DNA from: Lysobacteraceae bacterium
GTDB lineage: Bacteria > Pseudomonadota > Gammaproteobacteria > Xanthomonadales > Ahniellaceae
Length of the DNA stretch: 63,492 nucleotides
Assembly: GCA_021299185.1 (NCBI GenBank)
Contig: JAJTHZ010000014.1
Span: forward strand, 1 to 63,492
Reading direction: 5' to 3'
Shown here: positions 55,655 to 63,492 of the stretch, piece by piece
Position numbering within the stretch: the first letter of the stretch is position 1
Layout: each line of letters begins with the position of its first letter
Notes under the pieces: generated by a model
What the model was told of the DNA's origin: nothing
Databases searched by the model: none
Seen by the model: only the letters and a program-made list of their open reading frames with translations
Made by a program: the position numbers and the translations under genes

Positions 55655-56854
55655 ATGAACGCGCCCGCAGTCAATCCGATCGTCTTGCGATGGGCCCGCG
55701 ACACCGCAGGCCTGTCGCTGGACGATGCCGCGAGGGCGCTGGGCATAAAGTCAGCGGACCGTCTACTAAGTTACGAGGTCGGTGATGCGGCGCCGTCCAG
55801 GTCTCTACTGCTTCGAATGTCGAAGCAGTACCGTCGATCACTCCTCACGCTCTATCTTGAAGCGCCACCGCGCGAGGCTGGTCACGGTCGCGACTTTAGA
55901 ACATTGCCTGCGGACCGGGATGAGGTTGCCGATGCACGCTTAGGAGCGCTCTTGCGCGATGTCGCGGGCCGGCAAGAGCTCGTTCGGGCAACGCTCGTTG
56001 AGGAGGAAGAAAGGGAACCGCTTCGCTTCGTTCGATCAGGGAAGATTGACGACGGCGTGGAGCGATTGGCAAAGAACATCTCGCAAGAGATCGGCTTTCG
56101 TCTTGACGAATACCGTGCCGCAAGATCAACGATCGAAGCGTTCGGATACTTGCGGGCGCTGAGCGAGCGCTCTGGTGTCTTTGTCCTACTTCTCGGCAAC
56201 CTGGGAAATCACCACTCCTCCATTCCAGTCGAAACGTTTCGCGGGTTCGCAATCGCTGATCCAGTCGCCCCTTTTGTCGTGATCAACGATCAGGACTCGA
56301 AGACGGCATGGTCGTTCACGTTGCTGCATGAGCTTGCGCACCTCTGGCTCGGCGAGACCGGCGTTAGCGGCTCGAGCGCTGATCACGTCACTGAGCGATT
56401 CTGCAACGATGTTGCGAGCGCACTGCTGCTTCCGGCAGCCGAGCTTAGCGAGCTTTTGAATGCAGAGGCCCTCGATGCGAACGATCTGGTTGAGCTGCTA
56501 CGCGCGTTCGCATCGAAAAGGTACGTAAGTACGCAATTGGTTGCCTATCGGCTGTACCTTGCAGGGCGATTATCCCGCGCAAAGTGGATGGCCGTAGACC
56601 AGCAGATTCAGGCGATGTGGAGGACTGAGCGCGCAAAGGAAAAGGCAGCTCGGGCTGATGATGCGGGACCGAGCTTCTACGTTGTTAGGGCCCATCGACT
56701 TGGTAGCGCCTTGCTGTCGTTCGTTGACGCTGGACTTAAGTCCGGTTCGTTGACGGTTGCGAAGGCAGCGAAGCTCTTGGGCGTCAAGCCCCGTAGTGTT
56801 TCGCCGCTACTTGGAAGTGCTGCTGGCCTCACGAAAGAGCGAGGCAGAAAGTGA
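55655..56854 (+). CDS. HTH plus ImmA/IrrE-type metallopeptidase
   Basis: 399 residues. An N-terminal XRE-like helix-turn-helix (RWARDTAGLSLDDAARALGI, YEVGDAAPSRSLLLRMS) is followed by a COG2856-type peptidase domain with zinc motif HELAH near residue 229 (FTLLHELAHLWLG) and downstream NDVASALLLPAAEL, which carries the family's third zinc-ligand region. It probably controls a partner by proteolysis and represses its own operon. TAGCC and GGCTA, six bases apart at 55550-55565, could be an operator. The stop overlaps the start of the PIN gene by 4 bp. Codon use and GC are clearly lower than in flanking genes, a sign of acquisition. Confidence 0.92.
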   Translation: MNAPAVNPIVLRWARDTAGLSLDDAARALGIKSADRLLSYEVGDAAPSRSLLLRMSKQYRRSLLTLYLEAPPREAGHGRDFRTLPADRDEVADARLGALLRDVAGRQELVRATLVEEEEREPLRFVRSGKIDDGVERLAKNISQEIGFRLDEYRAARSTIEAFGYLRALSERSGVFVLLLGNLGNHHSSIPVETFRGFAIADPVAPFVVINDQDSKTAWSFTLLHELAHLWLGETGVSGSSADHVTERFCNDVASALLLPAAELSELLNAEALDANDLVELLRAFASKRYVSTQLVAYRLYLAGRLSRAKWMAVDQQIQAMWRTERAKEKAARADDAGPSFYVVRAHRLGSALLSFVDAGLKSGSLTVAKAAKLLGVKPRSVSPLLGSAAGLTKERGRK

Positions 56855-57366
56855 TTTACCTCCTCGACGCCAGCGTGTTGATCACGGCCAACAACCTCTA
56901 CTACCCGATTGATCGGGTGCCGGAGTATTGGGGCTGGCTTGAGTATCTGGGCGAATCAGGAAAGGTAAAGATTCCGCAGGAGATTTTTGAGGAGATAAGG
57001 GATGGGCCCGATGACGCCGAGAAAGATCTTCTCTACGGTTGGTTGCAGGATGAGAGTGTGCGAAACGCCTTGTTGCTTGCAGAGGACGTGGACGTCCATG
57101 CGGTTCGTCACGTTGTAGAGCGCGGTTATGCAAGCGACTTGACTGACACCGAGGTAGAGATGATTGGGAGGGATCCCTTTCTCATTGCATATGCCATCGT
57201 CGATGTTCCGGGGCGATGGGTGGTTACGTGCGAGGTTTCCAAGCGGAAGCTCCAGCGACAGAATCGGAGGGTCCCCGATGTTTGCGATGATCTTGGCGTC
57301 AAGTGGTGTGACCCGTTCAGGATGAATCGAGACCTCGGATTCAAGACTAGCTGGAAGCAGAAATGA
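56851..57366 (+). CDS. DUF4411 PIN-domain protein (putative toxin)
   Basis: 171 residues from a GTG overlapping the previous stop (GTGA). It starts MIYLLDASVLITANNLYYPI, with the first acidic residue of a PIN nuclease, followed by a Trp/Tyr-rich segment, TDTEVEMIGRDPFLIAYAIV with the second acidic cluster, and WVVTCEVSKRKLQRQNRRVP. This matches the DUF4411 family. It is typically found directly after HTH-ImmA/IrrE genes, as here, and is thought to be the toxin or RNase partner. Low GC, like its neighbour. Confidence 0.9.
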   Translation: MIYLLDASVLITANNLYYPIDRVPEYWGWLEYLGESGKVKIPQEIFEEIRDGPDDAEKDLLYGWLQDESVRNALLLAEDVDVHAVRHVVERGYASDLTDTEVEMIGRDPFLIAYAIVDVPGRWVVTCEVSKRKLQRQNRRVPDVCDDLGVKWCDPFRMNRDLGFKTSWKQK

Positions 57367-57456
57367 GCGGAGTCACCTGGGCTCGCAATGTGGCATGCGA
57401 GCTGTCGAGATCAAGATGAATCACGTTGGATCGGCTGCGAGTGGGCAAGCTAGGCG

Positions 57457-60400
57457 ATGCATCGTGCAAGCAAAGACGCGGTGGCTCGCACGGAGCCCGC
57501 GCCGCACGTGACCGCACCACCCACCGGCATCGTCGTCTACCGCGCCAGCCGCCTCGAGGCGCTGCTGGAGCCGTTCGCGACGTTGCGCGCGAGCGAACTC
57601 GCGCTCGATCCGCTGCGCCCCACGCGGGTGATCGCGGCGCATCCGGGCATCCAGCGCTGGCTGGTCGGCGCGCTGGCGCGGCGCGCGGGCACCGGCGGCG
57701 TGGTGGCGAACCTCGACCTGCGGCTGCCGAGCCTGTGGATCGACGACCTCGCGCGGCGCGTGCTGGGCGAAGGCGCGCTGGCGCTCGCGCCATACCGCCG
57801 CGAGGCGCTGCGCTGGCGCATCCTCGATGCATTCGCGGACGCGGACCTGCCGGCGCTGGCGCCCTGGCTCGCCGCGGCGAAGGAGCCGCGCCAGCGGCTG
57901 GCGCTCGCCGATCGCCTGGCCGGCCTGTATGCGCAGTACCTCGTGTACCGGCCCGACTGGCTGCTGGCCTGGCAGGGCGGTCGGTTCGAGGTGCCCGATG
58001 CGCGCGAGCCGACGCCGCTCGCGCCGCTGTGGCGCCACCTGCGCGACGGGATCGGTGCACCGCACCGCGCGGAGCGCATGCTGCGCCTGCTCGAGACCCT
58101 GCGTGACGATCCCGCGCGCGCCGGCGAGCCCGGCGTGCTGCACGTGTTCGGCGTCAGCCACCTGCCGAAGCCGGTGCTCGATGCCCTGCGCCTGGTCGCG
58201 CGCGGCACGCTGGTGGCGATCCACATGCCCGATCCCTGCGTGCAGCACTGGGCGGGGCTGCGCAACGAGCGCGAGGTGATCGCGCGCTTCGGCGGGCTCG
58301 GCCTGTCGGAGGCCGCGGAGCGCGCGTACGGCGACCTCGGCCATCCGCTGCTCGCCGCCTTCGGCCGCATGGGTCAGCACTTCGGGCTGGTGCTCAACGA
58401 GGGCGAGGAGGGCGTGGCGTCCGACACCCGCCACTGGGCCGACCTCGCGCCGCGCGCCGCGGATGCGCGCACGCTGCTCGGCCGCGTGCAGGACAGCATC
58501 CGCCAGTTGCGGCCGTCGTGGGTGGAGGCGCCCGAAGGCGGTGCCGATCCGCTGCCGCTGCGCCACGATCCCTCGCTGCGCGTGCACGCCTGCCACACGC
58601 GGCTGCGCGAACTGGAGGCGTTGCGCGAGGCGCTGCTCGACGCGCTCGCCGCGGATCCCTCGCTGGAGCCGCGCGACATCGTGGTGATGGCGCCCGCCAT
58701 CGACGACTACCTGCCGCTGGTGCCGGCGGTGTTCGGGCCCGCGAACACGGCGCGCGGCATGCTGCCCTGGCATGCGGCGGACGTCGGCCTGTCGCGCACG
58801 CACCCGGTTTTCGAGGCGGCGCTGGCGCTGATGGAGTTGCCCGACTCGCGGGTGACCGCGCCGGATGTCGCCGGCCTGCTCGGGCTCGAACCGGTCGCGC
58901 GCGCGCTCGACCTCGACGCCGACGCGCGCGAGGCGCTGCTGCGCTGGCTCGGCCGCGCGCGCGTGGCCTGGGGCCTCGACGGCGCGGCGCGCGCTGCCTT
59001 CGGCGTGCCGCCGATCGCGCAGCACACCTTCGCCTGGGGCCTGTCGCGCATGCTCGCGGGCTTCGTGTACGGCGACGACCGCGCCGGCTGCGAACTGCCG
59101 CCGCCCGGCCTGCTGCCGGTCGACGGCATCGACGCCGCGGGCGCGCCGGCGCTGGGCGCGCTGGATCGTCTGCTGTTGGCGGTCGACGCACTGCGCCGCG
59201 AGGCGGGCGAGTCGCGCCCGGCGAGCGCCTGGTTCGCGCGCCTGCAGGCGCTGTTCGACGCCTTCATCGCGGCCGACCCCGACGACCGCGCCGCCGACGA
59301 AGCGAACGCGCTGCTGCACCGCCACCTGCAGGCGCTGCGCCGCGAGGTCGCCGACGCCGGCTGCGATCCACCGATCGACTTCGCCGGCGCGCGCGAGGCG
59401 CTGCGCGCGCGGCTCGATGCGGACGCCGGCCGTGCGCCCTTCCTGCCCGGCGGCATCGCGTTCTGCGGCATGGTGCCGCAGCGCGCCGTGCCGTACCGCG
59501 TGATCGCGGTGCTCGGGCTCGACGACGGCGCGTTCCCGCGCGCGCGCGGCGACGGCGGGCTCGATCCGATGGCGCGCCATCCGCGGCTCGGCGATCGCGA
59601 CCCGCGCAGCGACGACCGCTACCTGTTCCTCGAAACCCTGATGGCCGCGCGCGAACGGCTGCACCTGAGCTTCGTCGGCGAGGGCGCGCACGACGGCAAG
59701 CCGCGCGCTCCGGCCGCGCCGCTGGCCGAACTGCTGGCCTTCCTCGACGCGCGGCACGGCATCGCCGCCACCGACACGGAAACGGATCGCCCGTGGCGCG
59801 TGCAGCATCCGCTGCAGCCCTTCGATCGCCGCTACTTCGAGCACGACGATCCGCGGCTGGTCTCGCGCGACCGCGTGCTGGCCGCCGCGCTGGACGCGCC
59901 GTCGCGTCCGGAAGCGCCGCTGGTGCCGGATGCAGCGACCGTCGCGGACGCCGAGCCGGCAACCGTGGTGCCGCTGCGCGCGCTGCGCGATTACTTCCGC
60001 GATCCGGCGCGGCACCTGCTGGTCGACGCGCTCGGGCTGCGGCTCGATGCCCTCGACGATGACGCGCTGTCCGATTCGGAGCCGCTCGATGCCGAGGTTT
60101 CGCACCTCGAGCGGGTCGACCAGCGCCTCGTCGGCGAAGCCCTGTCGACGGGCGACGCGCTGCCCGCGGCGCCGCCGGCGTGGCTGGCCGAAGGCGGCAT
60201 CCTGCCGCCGGGTCGCAGCGGCGAGCGCGCCTGGTCGGATCTGCGCGAATCGGCGGGCCTGCTGTTGGCGCGGGCGCGGCAGGCGCTGGGCGTGCTGCGT
60301 GCGCCCGTGGCGACGCTGTCGATCGACCTCGCGCTCGGCGACACGCGGGTGGCCGGCGACCTCGGCGCCTTGCGCCGCGGTGTCGATGGCGACTGGTGCC

Positions 60401-60903
60401 TGGTCGACCTGACGCGCTCGAACGCGCGCAACGTCGACCTGCGCGCGCGCGCGCCCCTGTTCGTGGCCTTCGCCGCCCTCGCGCTGGCGCGGCCGGGGGA
60501 TGCGGTCCGCGTGCTGCGCATCGGCACCGGCAAGGACGAGCTGGTGCTCGACCTGCGCTGCGCCGCGGGCGATGCGCGTGCGCGCGAGGAACTCGGGCGG
60601 CGCCTGGCCGCGCTGGCCGCGACCTGGCGTGCCGCGCACGCGCAGGCGAGTCTGTACCTGCCCTCCCTCGCGGAGGCCGCCCTCGACGCCACCGACGACG
60701 CCGACGCGGCGCGCGCGGTGGCGCAGGCCTGGTCCGGCGGCTGGAACGGCGACGGCGAAGCCGAGCGCGCGCCGGGCTATGGACGCCTGTTCGGGCGCGG
60801 CCGCGGCTTCGACGCGCCGACGCCCGCCGATGTCGCGCGCCTGCGCGCGCTCGGCGCCCACGTGCGCACGCTGGTCGACTGGCCCGGAGCCTCGCCGGCG
60901 TGA
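57457..60903 (+). CDS. recC: Exodeoxyribonuclease V subunit gamma
   Basis: 1148 residues. RecC has an inactivated helicase-like fold and recognises Chi in the RecBCD complex for double-strand-break repair. Family phrases: VVYRASRLEALLEPFATLRA at the start, RPTRVIAAHPGIQRWLVGAL, LPSLWIDDLARRVLG, FGVSHLPKPVLDALRLV, MPWHAADVGLSRTHPVFEAA-like text (LPWHAADVGLSRTHPVF), and VIAVLGLDDGAFPRAR near residue 685. Start is uncertain: the ATG at 57457 has a weak SD, and GTG codons at 57481 and 57508 are alternatives. The stop overlaps recB. Confidence 0.93.
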   Translation: MHRASKDAVARTEPAPHVTAPPTGIVVYRASRLEALLEPFATLRASELALDPLRPTRVIAAHPGIQRWLVGALARRAGTGGVVANLDLRLPSLWIDDLARRVLGEGALALAPYRREALRWRILDAFADADLPALAPWLAAAKEPRQRLALADRLAGLYAQYLVYRPDWLLAWQGGRFEVPDAREPTPLAPLWRHLRDGIGAPHRAERMLRLLETLRDDPARAGEPGVLHVFGVSHLPKPVLDALRLVARGTLVAIHMPDPCVQHWAGLRNEREVIARFGGLGLSEAAERAYGDLGHPLLAAFGRMGQHFGLVLNEGEEGVASDTRHWADLAPRAADARTLLGRVQDSIRQLRPSWVEAPEGGADPLPLRHDPSLRVHACHTRLRELEALREALLDALAADPSLEPRDIVVMAPAIDDYLPLVPAVFGPANTARGMLPWHAADVGLSRTHPVFEAALALMELPDSRVTAPDVAGLLGLEPVARALDLDADAREALLRWLGRARVAWGLDGAARAAFGVPPIAQHTFAWGLSRMLAGFVYGDDRAGCELPPPGLLPVDGIDAAGAPALGALDRLLLAVDALRREAGESRPASAWFARLQALFDAFIAADPDDRAADEANALLHRHLQALRREVADAGCDPPIDFAGAREALRARLDADAGRAPFLPGGIAFCGMVPQRAVPYRVIAVLGLDDGAFPRARGDGGLDPMARHPRLGDRDPRSDDRYLFLETLMAARERLHLSFVGEGAHDGKPRAPAAPLAELLAFLDARHGIAATDTETDRPWRVQHPLQPFDRRYFEHDDPRLVSRDRVLAAALDAPSRPEAPLVPDAATVADAEPATVVPLRALRDYFRDPARHLLVDALGLRLDALDDDALSDSEPLDAEVSHLERVDQRLVGEALSTGDALPAAPPAWLAEGGILPPGRSGERAWSDLRESAGLLLARARQALGVLRAPVATLSIDLALGDTRVAGDLGALRRGVDGDWCLVDLTRSNARNVDLRARAPLFVAFAALALARPGDAVRVLRIGTGKDELVLDLRCAAGDARAREELGRRLAALAATWRAAHAQASLYLPSLAEAALDATDDADAARAVAQAWSGGWNGDGEAERAPGYGRLFGRGRGFDAPTPADVARLRALGAHVRTLVDWPGASPA

Positions 60904-63492
60904 GCGCGATCGAACACGCCGACTGGCGCGGCCTGCCCCTGTCCGGGCGCAGCCTGGTCGAAGCCAGTGCCGGCACCGGCAAGACGTGGACGATCGCGGT
61001 GCTCTACCTGCGCCTGCTGCTCGAGCGCGGCTTCGGCGCCCGCGCGATCGTGGTCACCACCTTCACCGAGGCGGCGGCGCAGGAACTGAAGGATCGCCTG
61101 CGCGCGCGCCTCGAATGGGCGGCGGCCGAAGCGCTGGACTGGCGCGAGGGTGGGCACCGCCGGCCGCGGCCCGCGGACGAAACCCCGGAACGGCGCTGGC
61201 TGCGCGACCTGCTGGCCGCCGAAGCGCCGGGCGACGACGGACGACCCGCCGGCCTGCTGCTGCATCGCCTGCGGCTGGCCCGTGCCGAACTCGACCTCGC
61301 GCCGATCGGCACCATCCATGCGCTGTGTCGCCGCGTGTTGGCCGACCATCCGCTGGAGGCCGGCAGCGCGCCCATCGCGTCCACCCTGGTCGACGGCGAC
61401 GCCTTGCGCGAGGAACTGGTCGATGATCTCTGGCGGCGCTGGACCCAGGGCGACGCGGTGCCGCCACCCGGCGCGGCGATCTGGATCGCCGACGGGCGCG
61501 CGGCGCTGGCCGGCGCGCTGAAGGCGCTGGCGCTGCCGCAACTGGCGTTGTGCGATCCGCCGTCGCCTGATGCGCTGCGCGCGCTGCTGGACCGGCGCTG
61601 GGCGGGTCCGCTGCGCGAACTGGCGGCACGCGGCGAGCTGTTCGCGCGCGTCAACAGCGCCCTGATCGGCGAATTGTCCGCGCTCGCCGATTTCCTCGAT
61701 CGTGGCGACCTCGAAGCCCCGCTCGGCAAGCTCGAAAAACTGCAGGCCGGGGCGCCCGAGAACCAGTTCAAGAAAGGGCGGCGCGACGACGCGCTGCAGT
61801 CGCCGGCGTTGCGCTGGGCGATCGACGCCGCGGCCGCGCTGGCGGACAAGGACCGCGACCTGCGCCACCACGCGCTGGCGCTCGCGCACCGCGAACTGGC
61901 CGACCTGCGCGAGTCGGCGCTGCGCGCGCGCGACGCGATGACCTTCGACGACCTGATCGAACGCGTGTGCCGCGCGATGGCAGCGCCGGGCAGCGCGCTC
62001 GCTGCTCGGCTCGGCGCCGGCTGGCGGGCCGCCCTGGTCGACGAATGCCAGGACACGGACCCGCGGCAGGCGGCGATCTTCGACGCGTGGTTCGATTCAC
62101 CCGCCGATGCCAGCGACCGCGCGCTGGTGCTGATCGGCGATCCCAAACAGGCGATCTACCGCTTCCGCGGCGGCGACCTGCACGCCTACCTCGCCGCGGC
62201 GCGCGGTGCGGCGCACCACCTGCGCCTGTCGCGCAACCATCGCTCGTCGGCGGCGTACGTCGCCGCGTTGAACGGCTTCTACGCCGCCGCGGGCGACGGC
62301 CTGCTGCATCCCGACATCCGCTATGTCGCGGTCGAGGCCGCGGGACGGGCGGACACCACGCCGTACACCATCGACGGCGTGGCCTGCGCGCGGCCGCTGG
62401 TGCTGCACGACCGCGACCCGGAACTGCCGCTGCCCGGCACGCAGGACGAGCGCGTGCGGCTCGCGCTGGTGGCGGCAGCCGACCTGGTCGCGGACCTGGT
62501 CGGCAGCGGACGGCACCGGATCGGCAACGAGCCGCTGGCGGCGGGCGAGGTGGCGGTGCTGCTGCCGACCAATCGCCATGTCGACGCGCTGCGGCGCCTG
62601 CTGAGCCGGCGCGGCGTGCCGTGCGTGGGGCTCGCCCGCGAGAGCGTGTGGCGCAGTGAGTGGGCGTGGTCGCTGCAGGTCGTGCTGCATGCGGTGTTGC
62701 ATCCGGAGGACGGCGCCGCCGTGCGCGCCGCGCTCGCGACGCGGCTGTTCGGTCTCGACTGGGTTGCGCTGCGCGACCTCGCCGGCGACGAAGAGCGCTG
62801 GCGGGACGCAGTGGAGCGCTTCCACGCCCTGCAGGCCACCTGGCGTTCGGCCGGCGTGCTGGCGGTGGTGCGGCGGCTGCTCGAGGACGCCGCGCCGCGC
62901 CTGCTCGCGCAGGTCGATGGCGAGCGCGCGCTGACCGACCTGCGCCACCTCGGCGAGTTGCTGGCCGCCGAATCGGCGCGGCGCCACGGCATGGCCGCGC
63001 TGTGGGGCTGGCTCGCCGCGCAGCGCCGGGCCGGTGGCGATGACGACGAAGACGCCGCCGAGGCGCAGCGCCTGCGGATCGAGTCCGACGCGGCGCGCGT
63101 GCAGTTGATGACCCTGCATGCGAGCAAGGGCCTCGAGTACGACGTCGTCGTACTGCCGCTGATGTGGCTGCCGGGCCGCGAAGACGGCATCCCGCGCGTG
63201 CACGATCCCGCGACCGGGCGCACCGTCGCGGTGCTCGGCGGACCCGGGCACGCGGCGGCGCGCGAGGCGCACGCCGTCGAGGACCAGCGTGAGCGCGCAC
63301 GCCTGCTCTACGTGGCGCTCACCCGCGCGCGCCACGCCTGCCATGTGTTCGCCCTGCCGCGCGGGCGTCCGCAGGGGCGCAGCAAGGCGCCGTTGGGCGA
63401 TCCGCAGCGTTCGCCGCTCGACCGCCTGCTGGAGGCCATCGAGCACGGCGCGCAGGGCTGCCCGGCCGGCGTCGAATGGCGCGCCGACTGGC
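60900..63492 (+). CDS. recB: Exodeoxyribonuclease V subunit beta, 3' end outside window
   Basis: 864 complete codons to the window edge, from a GTG at 60900 that overlaps the recC stop (GTGA). UvrD-type helicase motifs: Walker A EASAGTGKTWTIAVLY near residue 22, TTFTEAAAQELKDRL (Ia), TIHALCRRVL, LVDECQDTDPRQ with the DExx-box near 380, IGDPKQAIYRFRGGD near 412, and MTLHASKGLEYDVVVLP near 738. It ends in LLYVALTRARHACHVF (motif VI). The C-terminal nuclease domain and recD would lie beyond the edge. Confidence 0.95.
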   Translation, partial: MSAIEHADWRGLPLSGRSLVEASAGTGKTWTIAVLYLRLLLERGFGARAIVVTTFTEAAAQELKDRLRARLEWAAAEALDWREGGHRRPRPADETPERRWLRDLLAAEAPGDDGRPAGLLLHRLRLARAELDLAPIGTIHALCRRVLADHPLEAGSAPIASTLVDGDALREELVDDLWRRWTQGDAVPPPGAAIWIADGRAALAGALKALALPQLALCDPPSPDALRALLDRRWAGPLRELAARGELFARVNSALIGELSALADFLDRGDLEAPLGKLEKLQAGAPENQFKKGRRDDALQSPALRWAIDAAAALADKDRDLRHHALALAHRELADLRESALRARDAMTFDDLIERVCRAMAAPGSALAARLGAGWRAALVDECQDTDPRQAAIFDAWFDSPADASDRALVLIGDPKQAIYRFRGGDLHAYLAAARGAAHHLRLSRNHRSSAAYVAALNGFYAAAGDGLLHPDIRYVAVEAAGRADTTPYTIDGVACARPLVLHDRDPELPLPGTQDERVRLALVAAADLVADLVGSGRHRIGNEPLAAGEVAVLLPTNRHVDALRRLLSRRGVPCVGLARESVWRSEWAWSLQVVLHAVLHPEDGAAVRAALATRLFGLDWVALRDLAGDEERWRDAVERFHALQATWRSAGVLAVVRRLLEDAAPRLLAQVDGERALTDLRHLGELLAAESARRHGMAALWGWLAAQRRAGGDDDEDAAEAQRLRIESDAARVQLMTLHASKGLEYDVVVLPLMWLPGREDGIPRVHDPATGRTVAVLGGPGHAAAREAHAVEDQRERARLLYVALTRARHACHVFALPRGRPQGRSKAPLGDPQRSPLDRLLEAIEHGAQGCPAGVEWRADW

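Noticed and set aside
55440-57460. tRNA attachment site for an integrated island
   Set aside because: No second copy of the tRNA-Gln 3' end was found at the right edge of the low-GC pair, and no integrase is present.
57421-60861. Very long antisense frame opposite recC
   Set aside because: Same compositional signature as other shadow frames, with no recognisable domain.

Overview
This window (about 63.5 kb, roughly 70% GC) looks like chromosome from a high-GC gammaproteobacterium of the Xanthomonadales/Lysobacterales. The basis is gene content and order: rplM-rpsI, a thiE/rubredoxin divergent pair, an AmpG-type permease, pyrE beside xthA, recCB, Xanthomonad-style REP repeats, and many sigma factor/Ser-Thr kinase pairs. 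No phage structural genes, integrase or transposase were seen.

Layout. Positions 1-2532: tail of a frameshifted kinase-TPR receptor and an unknown exported protein. 2687-8582: a PYROXD2-like oxidoreductase, a YdeI-like protein, an acyl-CoA ligase, then a compact retron on the minus strand (reverse transcriptase 7120-8124, predicted msr-msd RNA 8159-8326). The retron is followed by a diverged second copy of the ligase 3' end. 8808-40847: an accessory signalling and secretion region. It holds three ECF-type sigma factors (14021, 27528, 36608), four further Ser/Thr kinases with TPR sensor regions (17522, 28093, 31691, 38193), two giant related exported proteins (8808-13768 and 21686-27452), an exported PD40 propeller protein and an M13 peptidase. 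None of the sigma factors has a visible anti-sigma gene; each lies in a block with a kinase, the arrangement expected when a kinase activates the sigma factor. The three exported proteins end in the same short Phe-x-x-Gly/Ser-Phe-Glu tail.

40904-55320: mostly housekeeping. This includes an MgtE-type transporter, a DUF4124 protein, pyrE, xthA, an NmrA-like reductase divergent from an AraC regulator, AmpG, RhlE, ThiE, rubredoxin, a SirB1-type protein, DUF192, PilZ, and ribosomal proteins L13 and S9. REP repeats lie at 50584-50794, and a 115-bp-period tandem REP-pair array lies at 51751-52300.

55390-57366: tRNA-Gln(CTG) with a strong terminator, then a low-GC two-gene module (HTH plus ImmA/IrrE peptidase, and a DUF4411 PIN protein), probably acquired. 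57457-63492: recC and the first 864 codons of recB, translationally coupled.

Several genes are broken by one-base indels or in-frame stops: near 404-415, 13395-13405, 24648-24650, 29446, 31204 and 48578. All but the last lie in or beside the signalling region. This may be real decay, or consensus errors in an unpolished assembly; the sequence alone cannot decide.
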